Assembly (NCBI GenBank): GCA_031216445.1
Contig: CM062219.1
Span: forward strand, 16,157,001-16,221,000
Origin: Lateolabrax maculatus
Taxonomy: Eukaryota; Chordata; Actinopteri; Acropomatiformes; Lateolabracidae
Reading direction: 5' to 3'
DNA: 64,000 nt
Position numbers and translations under genes: made by a program. This document shows, one piece after another, positions 38,837-52,813 of the stretch. The notes below the pieces were generated by a model. It had not been told where the DNA came from and made no database searches. It was given only the letters and a program-made list of their open reading frames with translations. Numbering within the stretch: position 1 is the first letter of the stretch; each line of letters begins with the position of its first letter.

Positions 38837-41800
38837 CACAGGAGCTAAACCCTGTGGAAAATGTGAAGAAGAGCTATGGAATTGAGGGGTGGGGATGAGT
38901 GAAGGAAAACCATCAATGGCAGTTGTTAGGAGTGCAAAAATTGTGGGGTGCTGTCACAAACAGTGATTTGACCATATACTCGTTCTGTCATTTGGGGGTT
39001 GAGCTGCAGTTAAGGAGATTCATAGCCAAATCTACAGCACTGAAACATCTGGTGGTTTATCTATGGAGTGGGCCTCATGCTGTGGCTGCCGAGAATATCT
39101 TTAGGAAGGAAACAATCATCATTTCTTTCCCCATATGACACTCCTTAACAGCACAATATTGCGCCGGCCATTATTCATTCAAACAGGTGAGCTCATGAGA
39201 CTGGTTTGAAACTCAAGAGTACAGATGGCTGCAGTTGGAAGAATAAAATACAAGTATCATTAACTGCAGGGTTGGAAACCTATAGCTCAACGAAAAACAA
39301 TTTCAGAAGCCCATGACACTATGTGGTGCAATACACTCAAAACTATCAATTTACAGTGGAGAATTATTGAACGGTCTTATGCTTGACACCAGGACTTTAT
39401 TCTAACCACAACGAATTCTGGAGGGATTTTCCAATAGATGTCTGCTGAGGCTATAATACCAGTCCATCTACAGCAGCACACTCCAGCTCCCCTGAAAGCA
39501 ATTCTCAATGCCATACACAATTCCATTCTCTGACTGATCCCCCTTTCACTTGTACAGGCGTGTGTGCATCATACACACACACATACACACACAAACAAAG
39601 GGGGCGCAGTGCTGATTGCCTTTTGTCCACCCCTGAAAGGCCGGCCACCTGGCTCCTGCTCACCTTCAATAGGGTTCATTATGGCGGCAGTGCACCCGTC
39701 CAGCTGCTGCTTTGCACTAAAGACATGGATCTGTCTTTTTGCCTCCACCGCTGGCTCTCCTGTGCTCTTACAGCCCTGAACCCTACACGTTGTGCTGGCC
39801 TGTCTCGCCACAAAAGGCACAAAAGTGTTGTTTCCGAGCACTAACCGACCCGCTTCTTGTCTGTATTTCTGCCCCCAAAGGCCACATCTTCAAGTAACAT
39901 CACAACGACAGCCATTCCTCCTCCTCGAAAGATCTTGAGCTTGGTGTCTGTAAAATACATGCGGCTTTTGTGAACCCTTTTTCTCCCCTGTAACGATGAC
40001 GGAAATGAATCCCCTGTTAGCGATTGGTGTGGCATGTAACAGCACTTGAGCGGAGCAGTTTAGAGGGTTTAACAAGGTTAAATTAGTGTGCTGGGATGAA
40101 GGTGGGGGTGGGGGGCAGGAGGGGCAAGAGAGAAAGGTGTGTAGGCTGAGTTTTTAATGTCTGAATTTATAAAAGCATGAGGATGCATCACGAGCCTTTA
40201 TAAACTCATAAACAACCCCGCTCGCACCACAGGCAGTAAAGGCAGAGCGACAGGGGGAATGACAGTGCAGCACAGGCAGACTCTGGGCCGATGGCTGTCT
40301 CCATGCAAAGCAGACATAATAGAAAGCTTTTAATAGGAAATGTCCCCACTTAGACTTTAATCTACCAAAGCATTGTATAAACCAGACCCGGTAATGACTC
40401 AGAGTAATGCACATGGGGAAATCGTAGCATGAACTGGACAGACGCTGCAAAGCTCCTCCTGTGGGTTCACTCAGTGGTTGATGCTCCGGCCATCCTCAGT
40501 ATTTTTTTTTTTCTCCCTGCTTACAAGGATTATATTACTTAGGCTTTACTGACAGAAGAGACATCTGCGGATTTGAATTTGCATTTTCTCATGTGGTGTA
40601 AATAGTCAGCACACCTCAGCTCTTCTGCACGGTCCCACTCTTTCTATTTACTCTGTGTGTCTCTTTTTTATGCACACATAGAAACCAAACACAAAAGAGA
40701 GATAGAGAGAGGCTTTCTGTCTTTTTCAGTTTCCTTAAAACAAATCCCTGGAACACCCTTAAATATTAAGGGTGTTATCTCAGTCCTTTCCAAGAGAACC
40801 ACACTTGTTCACACACTTACTCTAACTTCCCTACAGGAAGACACGGAGGAAGTAAATTAGCTTCCCCTTGTAATCCCACTGTCACTTCCTCTAAACAGAA
40901 AGCTGAGGTCCCAGATGTTTCCAAGCAGAAAAAAAATATCCAGTTTGGTCAAGTTTGATTTTGAACAAAGTTTCCTCTAGAATACAACCACCATTATCCA
41001 AAGACTACAGCTCCACAGACATGCAGCTTTTCACTCATTTTCCATTGCCTAAACACCTGGGGTGGATGTCGTTTTAAGCTCAAGCACAAGCCAGTATAAT
41101 AGCAGGTAAAAACATTGCTGTACATTGCTCTAGTCTGAGTGTGTGTGCGCACGTATGTGTGTTTTTCTCCACCAGAGTGAAGCTAAGTGGAGATTGCGAC
41201 TTTGTGTGTGTGTGGGGGTGCGTGTGTTTGTGCGTGTGTGTGTGCGTGTTTGATGGGGACTGTGATTGTATTTTCCTTTCTCCTGTCCCTTGAGGAGGTG
41301 ACATGGTTGGTATTGTAATTCCACTCTCATTTCCTACGTTGCAGCGGCGACTGCAGACTTGTCACTCAGGAGGAGCAGAGAATGGGCCTGTCAATCAGTC
41401 AAGGACCCATTACCGGAGCAACGCCTGAAAAGGCTGCGTTTGCCCCACTCCTTGTTAGCATAACTAAATTTTAACACTTTGCCCAGCTGCACACACTATG
41501 ATTAAGGGGATGGACTACAGCAAGGAAATAATTGGGAGCAAAAAGATAGTAGAACAGAGGGCCTAATGGAAAAAATGTGTAAAAGGGATACCATTAGATT
41601 ACATTGTCTTTCTTGAAAGACAGTGTGTGCAGAGAGAGGATGAACTGCAGAGAAGTTTTAGGAAATGTAAAAATCCTGTGACTACACACCGGGCAGCTAA
41701 CATGTTTACTGGAGGAGACAGTGTTATTACAGGATATTACCCTGATGCTAAAAGGAAAGCAAAATGCAAATGCAGGAGGAATCACAGCGCAAAGTATAAG

Positions 41801-42353
41801 ACAATGATGCACTGTCTGCTGCAGACAGATAAACAGCACAAAGACAAATAGTGCCAGATGAGAGTGAGAAGCCAACAAATGGATGGAGAGCCGGAGCAAG
41901 GTTGCTTTGAAAAGGAGAAGCGCTAAGAGAAAATCCAGGGTGACGTGAGCAGGGTGCGGTGCGTGACAGGTAGAGTGGGAGGTGGCGGGGTGCTTCTGTC
42001 CCGCTGTGTGCCTTAAACAGAGCAGAGCTCTAACCAGAATACCATCCATCACGCAGTCAGTCACAAGTGTGACATGACAGGCGAAACCGTTCCCTGTCAA
42101 GGCAGAAAAATGCGAAAAGAGAGCACGGGTGGGGGTAAGCTAAAACAAAAATAATAGAATATGGGAAAAGAGAAACTGTGATTGAAAGGAGTGGAGATGC
42201 TAAGAACAGGCGAGACAGAGGCAATCATTTCCTGACCGGACGGATATGTGAAATGGGAAAGATTACTTTGGATAACTTCACTGACCAGCAACTCAACTTC
42301 TATCAAGTCCTTGAACCCTGAAGTCCTCATACACAACAAAATACATGAATATG

Positions 42354-42396
42354 TTTTCTAATTTTCTAACTTTTCTAATTATCTAGCATTTTCTAA
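42354..42396 (+). repeat. short TTTTCTAA repeat array
   Basis: TTTTCTAA occurs at 42354, 42362, 42371 and 42389, at 8-, 9- and 18-base spacing. This resembles a decayed 9-base tandem repeat. Confidence 0.6.
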
Positions 42397-43360
42397 TTTG
42401 CCATCAGTCTGGTTCCACAAATCCACAAATCAATACATTATCTATGGATCAACTCTGCAGCTCCTCCGATGTTTTTAGCCTCTTTAGCATATTGTTTTGT
42501 TTTTTTTGACACATTAACAGTACGGCTCAGTGCCATCGCACTCATCAACCTCGTTTCAAGCAGCTGTTTTCAGCAAACAAACAAGGATTTGATGGAGACT
42601 ACAGCAGAGCTAAAGGGAGAGGGGACTGCCCCTTAAGAGTGTCATGCTATGTCTGTCCTTATTAGGTATTCAACCAGAACATGGTATGTTTCAAGTGGTG
42701 TGAGCCAATGACCAATACTGTTGTTTCTTTCAAGAGCAGGCTCTGTTGGATACTGTGTAGCCTCTATTCTTGCATATGCATATAAAACACTCATAAAACA
42801 GTCAAATTCCATCTAATGGTGGGTGTTTGGAATCCCTGACATAAGCCAGTGTGGACCCTGGAGAGAGAGATCATTCAGCCTTGTAAAATGGTTATACTCT
42901 GCATTTTATCTTATGTAATTTTTTTCAAGGCCAACAGTTTTCTTTAATGTCTTTATTATGCAAAACACAACATTCACATTTTCTTACTGCCAGGCTGCAC
43001 GTTGGAACAAAGCGCAGCAGTGAAAAGTGTTTATTGCTCAAAAGGCGGCAACAATTAGGATTTCAGCGCTACAGTGAAAAGCAAGACAAATGTTGTTTCT
43101 ATGAGTGCTGGACTGAATGAGGCCACATGTGTTACAAAGTCCCAGTTTGTTTGTGCTGTAAAGTACAAACAAGGCGCTGTTGGGATGAAGAAAAAAAAAA
43201 ACAGGAATCAAGTGTGTATCTCCTGGGATCTTCCGGGGATAAAGTACAAACTAGCCGTCTTGAGGAGAAGCCTGAGGAGCCATTAGGGTGAGGAACTGCA
43301 AAACACTTAACCCTTTCATCAGCCGGACCTCATTCATCGCCTCCATTCATTTTTGTATTC

Positions 43361-43535
43361 AGCTCCATCCCTGGTTCTCTCCCTTCACATCATCTCTCTC
43401 TTGAGGGTTAGTCCCTCCTCTTTTTCTCCTTTGTATGCTCTTTTCTGCTCTCTCCCTTTCATTTTTTATCCCTTGTTCTTTTTGTCACTCTATCTCTGTC
43501 TTTCTATCTCCCCTCCTCTGCTGTTTCTGGCGCAC
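43361..43535 (+). repeat. pyrimidine-rich (CT) tract
   Basis: A degenerate CTCT/TTCC-rich stretch. The open frame rich in Ser/Leu/Phe is an artefact of composition. Confidence 0.7.
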
Positions 43536-45329
43536 AGAGCAGAGGGCTCCACAGGGGACCAGTTATCGATTGAACTGAGTCAGCTATGTCCACTTTAATT
43601 CATTAAACCCCCGCTGTCAATGCCCATTGGGCAATTCCAATAATGCAAAGGGACGAGCCAGAGCCTATACATGTTGGGGTTATGCATAGGTGTATGTATA
43701 TGGAGAAAAAAAAAATAGGCATGGACACTGCAGCTCTCCATGAATCTTGGTGGGAAAATTAAAATGAATAAATCAAGACGTAGAAGGGAAATCCAATAAT
43801 ATTTTCTTCTAACTTAAGGGGATACCAATAATTGAATTGAAGTAATGCATATGGTAATTCACAGTGTCCCATGCATGTCCATGATTGCATGCATGCATGA
43901 TAATTTACACACCTAGCTTTGCACTGTAGTTGAAAACAAATTATTCTTTGCAGAGCTCTGAATGTCTAGAAATCAGCTCTAGATGAAAATGAGCCTCTAT
44001 TCAGAGAAAAATTATTCAAGCAAATCGGCATATCATGACCGACTTTACATTTCACTTGGAATGGCAACTTATAAAAACAAGTAAAAAGAAGAAAAAGTAG
44101 GAGTAGACACAACAACATGAGCACAGCAAAGCTAATCAGGGTGGATTTATCTTCAATCAGGACGTTGCTCTGTTTCATCTCTTCCTTGCCTGAAAGGGCG
44201 AGTGGTATCACAAGCACTCTGATCCCTCTCACAAGCTGCTCTCCCTGCCGCGTGAAAAGGGGCCTCGAGAAAACAGAAAGGGAGCTGCGTCCATGCGATC
44301 ACATTACACACTTGTCAGCTTAAAAGGTCAACATATTAGTTTGGTCCCGACTGCGTTTGCGAGTTGCTCCAGTCAAGTCATCACACAAACTCATGCGCTC
44401 ATGTTTCCACTCCTGCTTAAAAAAACAAATTATATAGAAATGTTCTGCATTTTTCTATATGTGGTTGATGACATTTGATACGCTTCCTCTTGATGATCAA
44501 AGCACTCTCAGAGGAAACAAGGAGAGAACTGTGCGACTACCGAGCTTCCGTGCAGAGATGCATCACATGCGTTTCGACGGAGGATGTAGCTGAGTGTGAC
44601 AGCGCTTCCACGCTTCAGATCGATCGCAGAAGCGGGCGCACTATGTGTGAATATTATGTATGACTCTGTTTTCGTCTCCATTGGTCAATATGAGGCAGCA
44701 TTCATCTATCTGCATTGCTCTTCACAGATGAGTCTCCTTTGCCTGATGCACCACCTCTGGATGTGACACATCAGGCTATAGTCAGCGGCTGATAGGGATC
44801 AAACACTAATATAAGCCCTGTGCTGTCTTTCAACACCACTGCAATCCCCCCGTTTCCTCCCAGTGCTCATTGACATGTGAAAATGTGAAAGCTCTCTTGT
44901 ATTCACACGGCCCACCCTTGCTGCTCTTGTATGGACAGTAATGGCCTTACAATATGGGCAAGGGTTTCCCTGGTGGTTATCTCTGCCAGCCACTTAATTT
45001 ACCATTTATGGATTTACTTTTGAAGTAATTTAATATCTAGAACACATTCACCAGTGTGCCTTTATATCTTTATAAAATGTAGACGTGGAGGGTTTTTATA
45101 TACCCAGCATAATTCTGTGTACACTAGCGTGCATTACACACCTACGCATGATTTGTGCCTCTACCTCCCTCTGTATACTTTGTGCGCATGTGGCCGAAGA
45201 TGTGTGAATGTGTGTGTTCGGCTTCCCCGGGGGATGAAGCAGTGGTATTCAGCAGCCCTTATTAAAATGCCAGTCTGGCCTAACAGAGTTAGGGAAGGCA
45301 CAGGCGGCTGTCCTTGATTTTTCTCATCA

Positions 45330-45351
45330 CCCCCCCCCCCCCCCCCCCCCC
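45330..45351 (+). repeat. poly-C run, 22 bases
   Basis: Twenty-two consecutive C (G on the minus strand), followed closely by a short ACACAC run. Quadruplex-capable on the minus strand and likely length-variable. Confidence 0.9.
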
Positions 45352-45820
45352 AAACCCGACACACACACACTGACCCACGCTCACTTCACAGTAGGCAAAG
45401 ACCTGTCGAACTCTGTTGTTCTCTCGGTCCGTCCTTCTCTGTCTCCCTCTTGCTCTCCTTGTCATTGTATCTCCCTCAGCACAAAACAAGAAGGTGAAAA
45501 GCTTGCAGGAGAGAATTAATGACCACGCTTAGATACATTATATGTGTGATAGTCTACTGGGATTTCTGTATACTTAATTTATGTCATAAATATTACATTT
45601 AAAATCAATCCATCAGGGTGTTCTTATCTATGAGTACTTACACTACTTATCTGTAAAAAGATTGGCTTATTTTGCATTTGCATTCATGTATTCAAATAAT
45701 TTCAAGAGTTAATTACATTAAAATGTATTAACAATAGACATGCAGACAGTAGAATATTGGATAAAGAGATAGCATGTACATGTATGTATGGGGAACCAAT
45801 GACTTTATAATATATAATAT

Positions 45821-45835
45821 AACCCTAACCCTAAC
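45821..45835 (+). repeat. short telomere-like CCCTAA repeat
   Basis: AACCCTAACCCTAAC gives two and a half CCCTAA units in AT-rich sequence. Too short for a real interstitial telomeric array. Confidence 0.6.
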
Positions 45836-46959
45836 ATGGTGTTACTGACAGCAATAATTCAAAATGCATTATTATTCTCATTATTATTCTAGATATAGTA
45901 TGGCTATTTACCCACATATATACCCAAACCCACATATCTCTTATTAAAGATTGTATTAAAGAGATTTTAAGACGTACACAGATGCCAGCATTTAATTAAA
46001 GTCAGAATCAAAATAATGGGATAATAATAATAATTGCCCACTCCATTGTCCTGCTCTGAAGGGACAAATACATAGAAGCACAAGCTAGTTACAGTGCATG
46101 GACAAGCATTGCACAGAATCAATACCTATATAAATACATGAATATATATAGTCACTGGTTCACATTATGCAATCAATAAAATTATAATCTTATCAAGACT
46201 GTTTACTAGTCTTTTGGTGATTTAAAGATTATAAAATATTTAAGTTTGAATAAGTAAAATGAATGTTCACCATTAGTTTTCTTTTGAGGAGTAGTGTAAC
46301 AAGCAGTAGAGGGGTGGTAGGATTATCCGATTGATATGCCACCATAGATGGAGACCAGACAGGACTGCTATCAGTATTGTACACAGACTGTTTCATGATT
46401 CTTTTTTTTTTTTTCTTGTGGAAGAAGGTTTTCACAGCCTGGTATTTAGCTTTCCCCGTGGACCCTGTGACTATTTGCTTATAGACTGTCTCTTTGAGGA
46501 AGTCAGGGTTACTGACCCATTGTTTGTTCTGCACATGAATCCTGAACAGCTGCCAAGACCAGTTTTTTTTTATCACCATGGCCGCAACCAAAACTTGCTA
46601 CTGAATTGTCGGTTGTCATTTCAAATAAGTAACTAACCTAATGTTTGTATGTGCGTGCGGCTAGTATAGTACAGTATAAATGGATCTAGAAGACAATGTA
46701 TGTTTATTGTGCGTCTGCAATGCATAGTAATAAGCATGTCTACTGTACAACACAAACAATAGTAATAGTACAATATACTGTACATTAAGAGAAAATCCTT
46801 CAGCAAATGGGAATCCTCCGCCAGCTCTTCAACACTTGTTCTGCATTCACTTCTGACACTCTATCTCTATTTGTCATTCACTTATAGTGAGGAGACAAGT
46901 ACCTCTAAAGCACCACATCCCCTCACAGAGAGCTCACCTTCAGAGCCTAATGAACACGT

Positions 46960-47060
46960 TGAAATTCAATGAATTTTAATTTGCCGTTATATTAGGACAA
47001 GCGGGGATTTTATTAGAAGGGAAATTGAAAAGAAAGGGCCACACTTCTTGATTTCCAGCA
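46960..47060. promoter_or_regulatory. candidate enhancer-like block
   Basis: AT-rich, repeat-free sequence with GAAATTCAATGAATTTTAAT (an imperfect palindrome), GTTATATTAGG and GGATTTTATTAG. No coding frame. The texture resembles conserved non-coding elements. Untested. Confidence 0.2.
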
Positions 47061-47637
47061 CATTCTCCATGAAAGGAATAAGAAAGGAAGAAAAAAAAAA
47101 CAATTAGCTTTGAAACTATAATCTCCATCTTAATGGATGGAGAGGTACTTAAAGGGGAGTCTTAGCTTATCTTCCTTACTCAGTTCTTCTCATGCCCTCT
47201 AATAAGTCTTGGTTTGCCACAGAGTGCCGTTCACACAAAACAAAGAAGAAAGAGTTAAACAATAGAAAAGCAGACATCAAGTTGTTGAAGTTTAATTTCC
47301 TCCTCTGTAGGTTTCTCTTCTTGAAATGATGTTTTTGGAGGAAAAAGAATGGAATGAATCAACAAAAGGTAAAATTTACACGGGAAATTGCTTGTCTCCT
47401 TTCTTATATTGTGTCCCTTGATTTTTGCGTCCGTGAGTCCGTCCTCTGTCTTTGTCCTTTTGTGAGCAATGTCACATTCTGGTGCTAAGGCTAAGGCTAG
47501 TTCCCGGGAAACCTGAAGGAAAGTCATTTTTTGTGAGTACCTCATGGCATGCCATTTCCACGCAAATACGAGATGCACACGCAAACATGCACAAAATATG
47601 TCTATGCATACACAAACACACAGGACCCAACATCGCC

Positions 47638-47640
<3 letters not shown>

Positions 47641-47668
<28 letters not shown>
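47641..47668 (+). repeat. CA microsatellite
   Basis: About 14 uninterrupted AC units. Confidence 0.95.
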
Positions 47669-48220
47669 CGACACTCGCTTCAAGCACAGAGGTGCCCGAA
47701 AGTGCGCTTGTGCAATGCAGCGTAGTTATAATTAACAACTGGCCTAGTAATTCTTCCCTGCATGTCTGCCCACAAGGCACACTACTCCTCCAACACAGGA
47801 GTGGAGGAAGTCAAATCATGGGCTTGACTCCATCCATGGGTATAAGACATTTTTAGAAACCATCCCACTTCACCTCTACTTGTTAGCACTTTTCAATAGT
47901 ATCACTGTAAGGAAACACAGGCAGTCTGGCACAAGTGACTTTTACACTGCAGAGGAGATCAAGCCTCATCCGCGGAGAGGCCTGGCTGCAGGTAGTAGCC
48001 TGTCGGCCGCTATAAAGCATGGCTTTGTCATTGGGGGTGTCAGCATGAATTGTCGCCAGTGAGCCACATCCATCATGTGGAACTATCAGCCAGACTCAGT
48101 GTCTCATCTGCCTCTGTAGCCAACTTCCTGTGCTGCTTTACTGCTTTTCTGAGGATGAAGAGGAAACCTAAGTGCAGGTAAAATGCACACTTCATAGGCA
48201 TGTGTCCATGTACCTGCTCC

Positions 48221-48300
48221 ATTAGTCATTTTAATTCATTAATCATACGTCATAAATTAATAATCAATCAAATGACGAAGTTTAATGGGAAAAAGGGTTA
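48221..48300. promoter_or_regulatory. candidate homeodomain motif cluster
   Basis: At least six TAAT/ATTA cores fall within about 75 bases: ATTAGTC, TTAATTC, ATTAATC, AATTAATAATC and TTTAATG. CATACGTCAT and AATGACG (half CRE-like) lie among them. The density is higher than in the AT-rich surroundings. Function is inferred from composition only. Confidence 0.3.
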
Positions 48301-49470
48301 TCCGCAGTGAGGCTTACAGGAACTTATAACCCAACTCTGTAGCTCTATGGGGCTTTTTAGCTCTGATAAACCCACTGTATGCTGCCTTCCCAGCACCAAA
48401 CTGCGGTTAAGTTAGTTAATGGAAAAAGTGGAACATAGTAGGTAAGAGCCACATATTGAGATAAAAATCAAGCTAAAAGCACAGTGAATATTGGACATAC
48501 ATGCATCAAGTTGATAGAAATGTATATTCCAAACTGGTTTATCTGGAGATCATTTGGGTTATGTGTCTGTAAGCTTGCTGTTAGGCTCTTCTGCCCCCTA
48601 GAGGCCAGAAAATCAATTATTGCAGAAGTATAGACAGTACAGTAAATTGCAGTGATCTGGTCATCTGGCACATTTAGCTACATTCTGCATCCTTTTGCTA
48701 CACCTTATTGCAAATGTTTTATTTTTTTTTTTTTTATGCAGCAGTGGCAGTTAAGTTTTCTGCAGCCACCATATTGTCAAAGTTGAAACAAAAAGTGTGG
48801 ATACTTTGGGACTTCAGCAGGTGCACTTATTTTGCTGCAAGAGCAATAAATTAAAACATGAGTGGACCCGCAGCCACACCTGCACAGCTTCTTTGCACTC
48901 TTCATACTTTGTCACTTAAAAGGTGAATGGGTTATTTTGCCAAAAGTGTGAAATAAATTTGGAGACTGCAATAACACCTGTAAAGTCTATTTAAAAAAAA
49001 ATGTTTTACTTAAAATCTCAGTGGATAAGAGTTTAGTTTTTGCACTTCTAGGGGAGTAGCAGTGATAGCTGTATTTACAACAGCAACCAGTGCCTGAAAT
49101 AGCTCTCTGCATGTGTAGGCTGTTATAATATTCTCGAGACTGTCGAGATTGCAACATATACTGTATACTGTCACTTAATATTATGCTATGCACAGCAGGG
49201 GATTGCAGTGGGAAGAAAAAAGAAGACAAATTAACTCTTTAATATTTCAGCATACAGACTCCACCAATGCATCAAATGGAAGTATTAAAAGCTTCTATGG
49301 CAGAGTAAACAAAGAGTCAAAATACATAATGCAGCAGGAGCTCTATAATTTTCCAAATGTCAAAAAAAATGGAATAATAAGAGGTCTGTCAAGAAATCTT
49401 GATAAAAGAGGTGATGATTGAGAATTGTGGTAAAAAGATTTACTGGAAAGGCTACTTAGAAAAAAAATAC

Positions 49471-49492
49471 TTATTATTATTATTATTATTAT
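49471..49492 (+). repeat. TTA microsatellite
   Basis: About seven TTA units. Confidence 0.85.
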
Positions 49493-52020
49493 ACTTATTA
49501 CATATTTAAAAGCAGAAGAGTATAAATCACATGAGACTATTTTATCACATGTGTATTCAAGGCTGACATGTCATATCCCACTGAAGAAATTAATTGCTAA
49601 TAACTGATAACTACTTATAATAAGCTACTGAGGAATTAATTATAATACTTAGAACAATTATTGGCCCCTCGTGCCTGTAAAAACAATTGTTTCTCCAAGC
49701 TCATTTTTTTTCCTCTCCAGCAGTAAAAATCCAGCACTGTTTCTGTGGCAACTCGATTTCAAAGCATCAGTGCTGAACGCCAGACATCACTGGGTAAATG
49801 AAGGTTATGTAAGTGTGATGCCTGGAAATTATTGCAAATTGAAGACTGGTGGGCAGAAAACAGAAACATTTGAAGCAGGACAAATAGCAAAAAAATACTG
49901 TAACATAGAAGAAAAAGCAGAGAGTAAGTAAGCGTACCACTGTAGAATTGTAGATGTGACACATAAAGAAAAACACGCCGTTCTAACTAACTTTGCACCC
50001 GTGTTTGATTTATCTCAGTGGGGGTTGTGCCTACATGACATCAAACTCCACCTATATTTCATCTGCCTCCTCCCTCCCCATCCCTCCTGTGGTAGGAGTG
50101 AGCCAGTCCTCCCACGCATCACACACCCCTCCTTGCCCTGTTTGCTCCTCACCCACTGGTAAACATTTCATCACTCCTCAAGGAGAGCCATAAAACACAG
50201 TCACTGCTCAGTGGATGATGCACCAGGAATCCACCAGCACATAGTTTTGCGTTTAAAGGGAAAGTCGGAATAGATCCGCACAAATTTCAGGACAAAAATA
50301 TACATGAGCCTTTAATTTAAAAGTAAGGAGATAAAGAGAGAGCGGTGTTGTGCTGTATGTGGTTTTCTTGTTTCCTAGATACAGGAAATAGGGTAGTCAT
50401 CTCATCTTATTGTTGGATATCTAATGCTTAAATTGAAATGCACATGCTTTTCCCAGCTCAGTCTTTTCACACAAGCATGATTTCCATGTCTGTTTCAGAG
50501 ACTTAAAAAGTAAAAACAGTATGACACTGCATTTTTCATAACTGCAGTTGAGTAAACAAAGTATATAACATCTCAACTGCTGTGCTATATAAAGCTACAT
50601 TTCTGTACCATTTTTTTGAGATGTTGTTCATCAAAATGCACTGTAAGTTGCCCACGCGGATTAACGCAACTTCCCCAAACAAACAATCCAATCTTCCCTC
50701 AAGTCTCTCAGTAGTACACATTTAGAGTGGGAGTCTGCTTGCACGCCGCTCTCACTCGTGTGTGAAGTGCTGATTTCTTGCTGCTGAGCCCAGAGGAGAA
50801 AGGAGCTCATTACGAACTCTGAAAGATTTACGAGCTATTACAGAACAACCCCAACTGTTCATTTACTTAGATGTGCTTTTATTTGTTTACTTCTGTATTA
50901 AAGCACGGATTAAGTGATTAAAACTAAACATAATGAAGGTTGTTGTTCCTCTCGGTGGGGGTAGAGGACTGCTGTGTACCACTGTACCCCGGCTTGTAAG
51001 AAAGCGGGATGTGAAGGCAGCGCGACAGCTTTATGGTGGGAGGAAAGCTTTACCGAGAAAGGGAAATCATGTGCTAAGCCGTTAAATTAGCATCTAAAGT
51101 GGCCGGTCTTAATTTCTCCCTGTCAGATGGAAATGTCAACAGTGATGAGGCACGTGGAACCTCTCTGGAATTGACTTCTTACCTTGCCCACTTTGGATAC
51201 TATAGCATTTGTTTGAATTCTTGTTAAGCTGATCACAGGCATCTGTGTAAGCGGGGAGAAAATTACATTGTAATTTGCTGGTACAAAATTAGAGTTTTGA
51301 TAAAATGCTTTCTGAGTGTCCAAGGGGATGTCCATTTTCATTTAATGTAATTGTTTCTCAGTCATGTGTAAAGAAACCAACTTCTAACTGGTCTTGTGGG
51401 ACACCTTTTCAAGGACTCAGGCTGATTGGATACATATGCTTTTATAAAGAAGGTTCAAACCACAGAGGACGGATTTAGATGTGAAGAAAATTGGAAAAGC
51501 TTATACATTGACTAACCTCTGCAGTATCCCTTGCAACAGAAGGAACAGAGAACTTTCCATTCCAATCAACTTGTAGAAATTAGATAGAGTACAATCTGTT
51601 TATTATAATGTCACAGCGATATAAGACCATTGGAGACAATACAATTCAGAATTTGATTAAACCTTCATAAAAAAAGTCACTTCTTAAGCTCACAAATAAA
51701 GCAGAAACATTCTATTTTTCTCACAAGCAAAGAAATGTATGTTTTTCTCAGGAGATTGGTGTTGTTTTGTTCTAGAGCGTGGCACCAAACCAGTTGTTGT
51801 TGGGGCCAAAGGAGCCTGGGTCACACCCGACAAAAGTTATAATAGAGTTCAGGGGGTGACTTGTGAACAGTGCAAATGTGAGCATGGGCCTGAGTTTGGG
51901 TAATTGGAGGGGTAGGAGGGTGTTGAGAAGAGGAACACATACATACTGGAAGATAAAGAATAGGATTTAAGTGAAATGCATGTTGAAAAAAATGGGGTGG
52001 TGAAGTGAAAGAATTAAAGG

Positions 52021-52060
52021 ATAATTCTGGTATTGGCCATCGGTTATGATGATGGTTATG
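52021..52060 (+). repeat. possible MITE end remnant
   Basis: ATTAAAGGATAATTCTGGT resembles the left end of the TTAA-flanked MITE at 31692 (TTAAAGGATAATTATAG). No matching right end was found within the next few hundred bases, so this is either a truncated copy or coincidence. Confidence 0.3.
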
Positions 52061-52788
52061 TACTAATTACTCATTGCACAGGAAAACTGTAGGTAAGTAT
52101 AGTACTGTAGGTGGGTCAGTTTAGGTGAATGTAAGATGTATGTCTTTTCTTAGCAAGTTGGACTTCTTTCAGCAAATTGGTGAGTAAAATGCTATTATGA
52201 CCTGTAGGAATGATAGCTATAACTATTAGAGATCCAAGTGGCAAGAACCCCAAATTGTCTTTTAGCGAATTGTATGATGAGGGGTAAACAATATCAGACT
52301 GGAAAAAGAAAAATGGAGAGGGTGGAAGATGGGTGGAGGGAAAAGGAAGGAGCAAGAGCAGATGAAGGGAAGGGTGAGCAGAGAGAAATGTTATAACTCA
52401 GACCCGCTCTCTGGGGTAAGGTCTCTAAATTACAGTGAGATGTGGACAGCTTGTCAATGGCTGAGGCCTGAGCCAGAACTGTGGAGCAACACCATACACA
52501 TCATACTCTTTTTATAAGCCCACTGCTTTCCGACTGTTATCTATCTATCTATCCAGCCCATCTTCATAGAGAAAACGACAACAGTGGTCAATTTTTTAAG
52601 GTGGTTAAAACGACCAATGTTTACGTATGGAACCTCTTGCAGTTGTGTTCATAAGTGCATGTAAAGTAAGGGTGGCCTAGTATAAAGAGCCACACAGTCC
52701 GCATAGGGATGTGGTCGGGGTGGTTTGATGGATCACACAAACACAGGACTTTGACCCAGAAGGCTGACAAAAGTCAATTTAGTTCTTA

Positions 52789-52813
52789 ACGTAAGTTATT
52801 TTTTAACTTACGT
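52789..52813. repeat. perfect 10-base inverted repeat
   Basis: ACGTAAGTTA and TAACTTACGT flank a five-base T spacer. The region just downstream includes TTGCCTAAACCTAACC, a phrase I associate with fish interspersed repeats, so this may be a repeat remnant. Confidence 0.6.

Larger units (their letters stand above)
33411..45329. other. non-coding sequence, no gene seen
   Basis: A long exon-poor stretch. It holds candidate regulatory blocks (34080-34190 and 38680-38836), purine- or pyrimidine-rich tracts (about 43361-43535), CA/GT-rich patches (39573-39596, 41145-41250) and a TTTTCTAA repeat near 42.35 kb. A donor-like GTGAGC on the minus strand at about 39650 follows a frame (FSAKQQLDGCTAAIMNPIEG) that is not in phase with the terminal exon and has no recognisable family. 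Confidence 0.5.
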
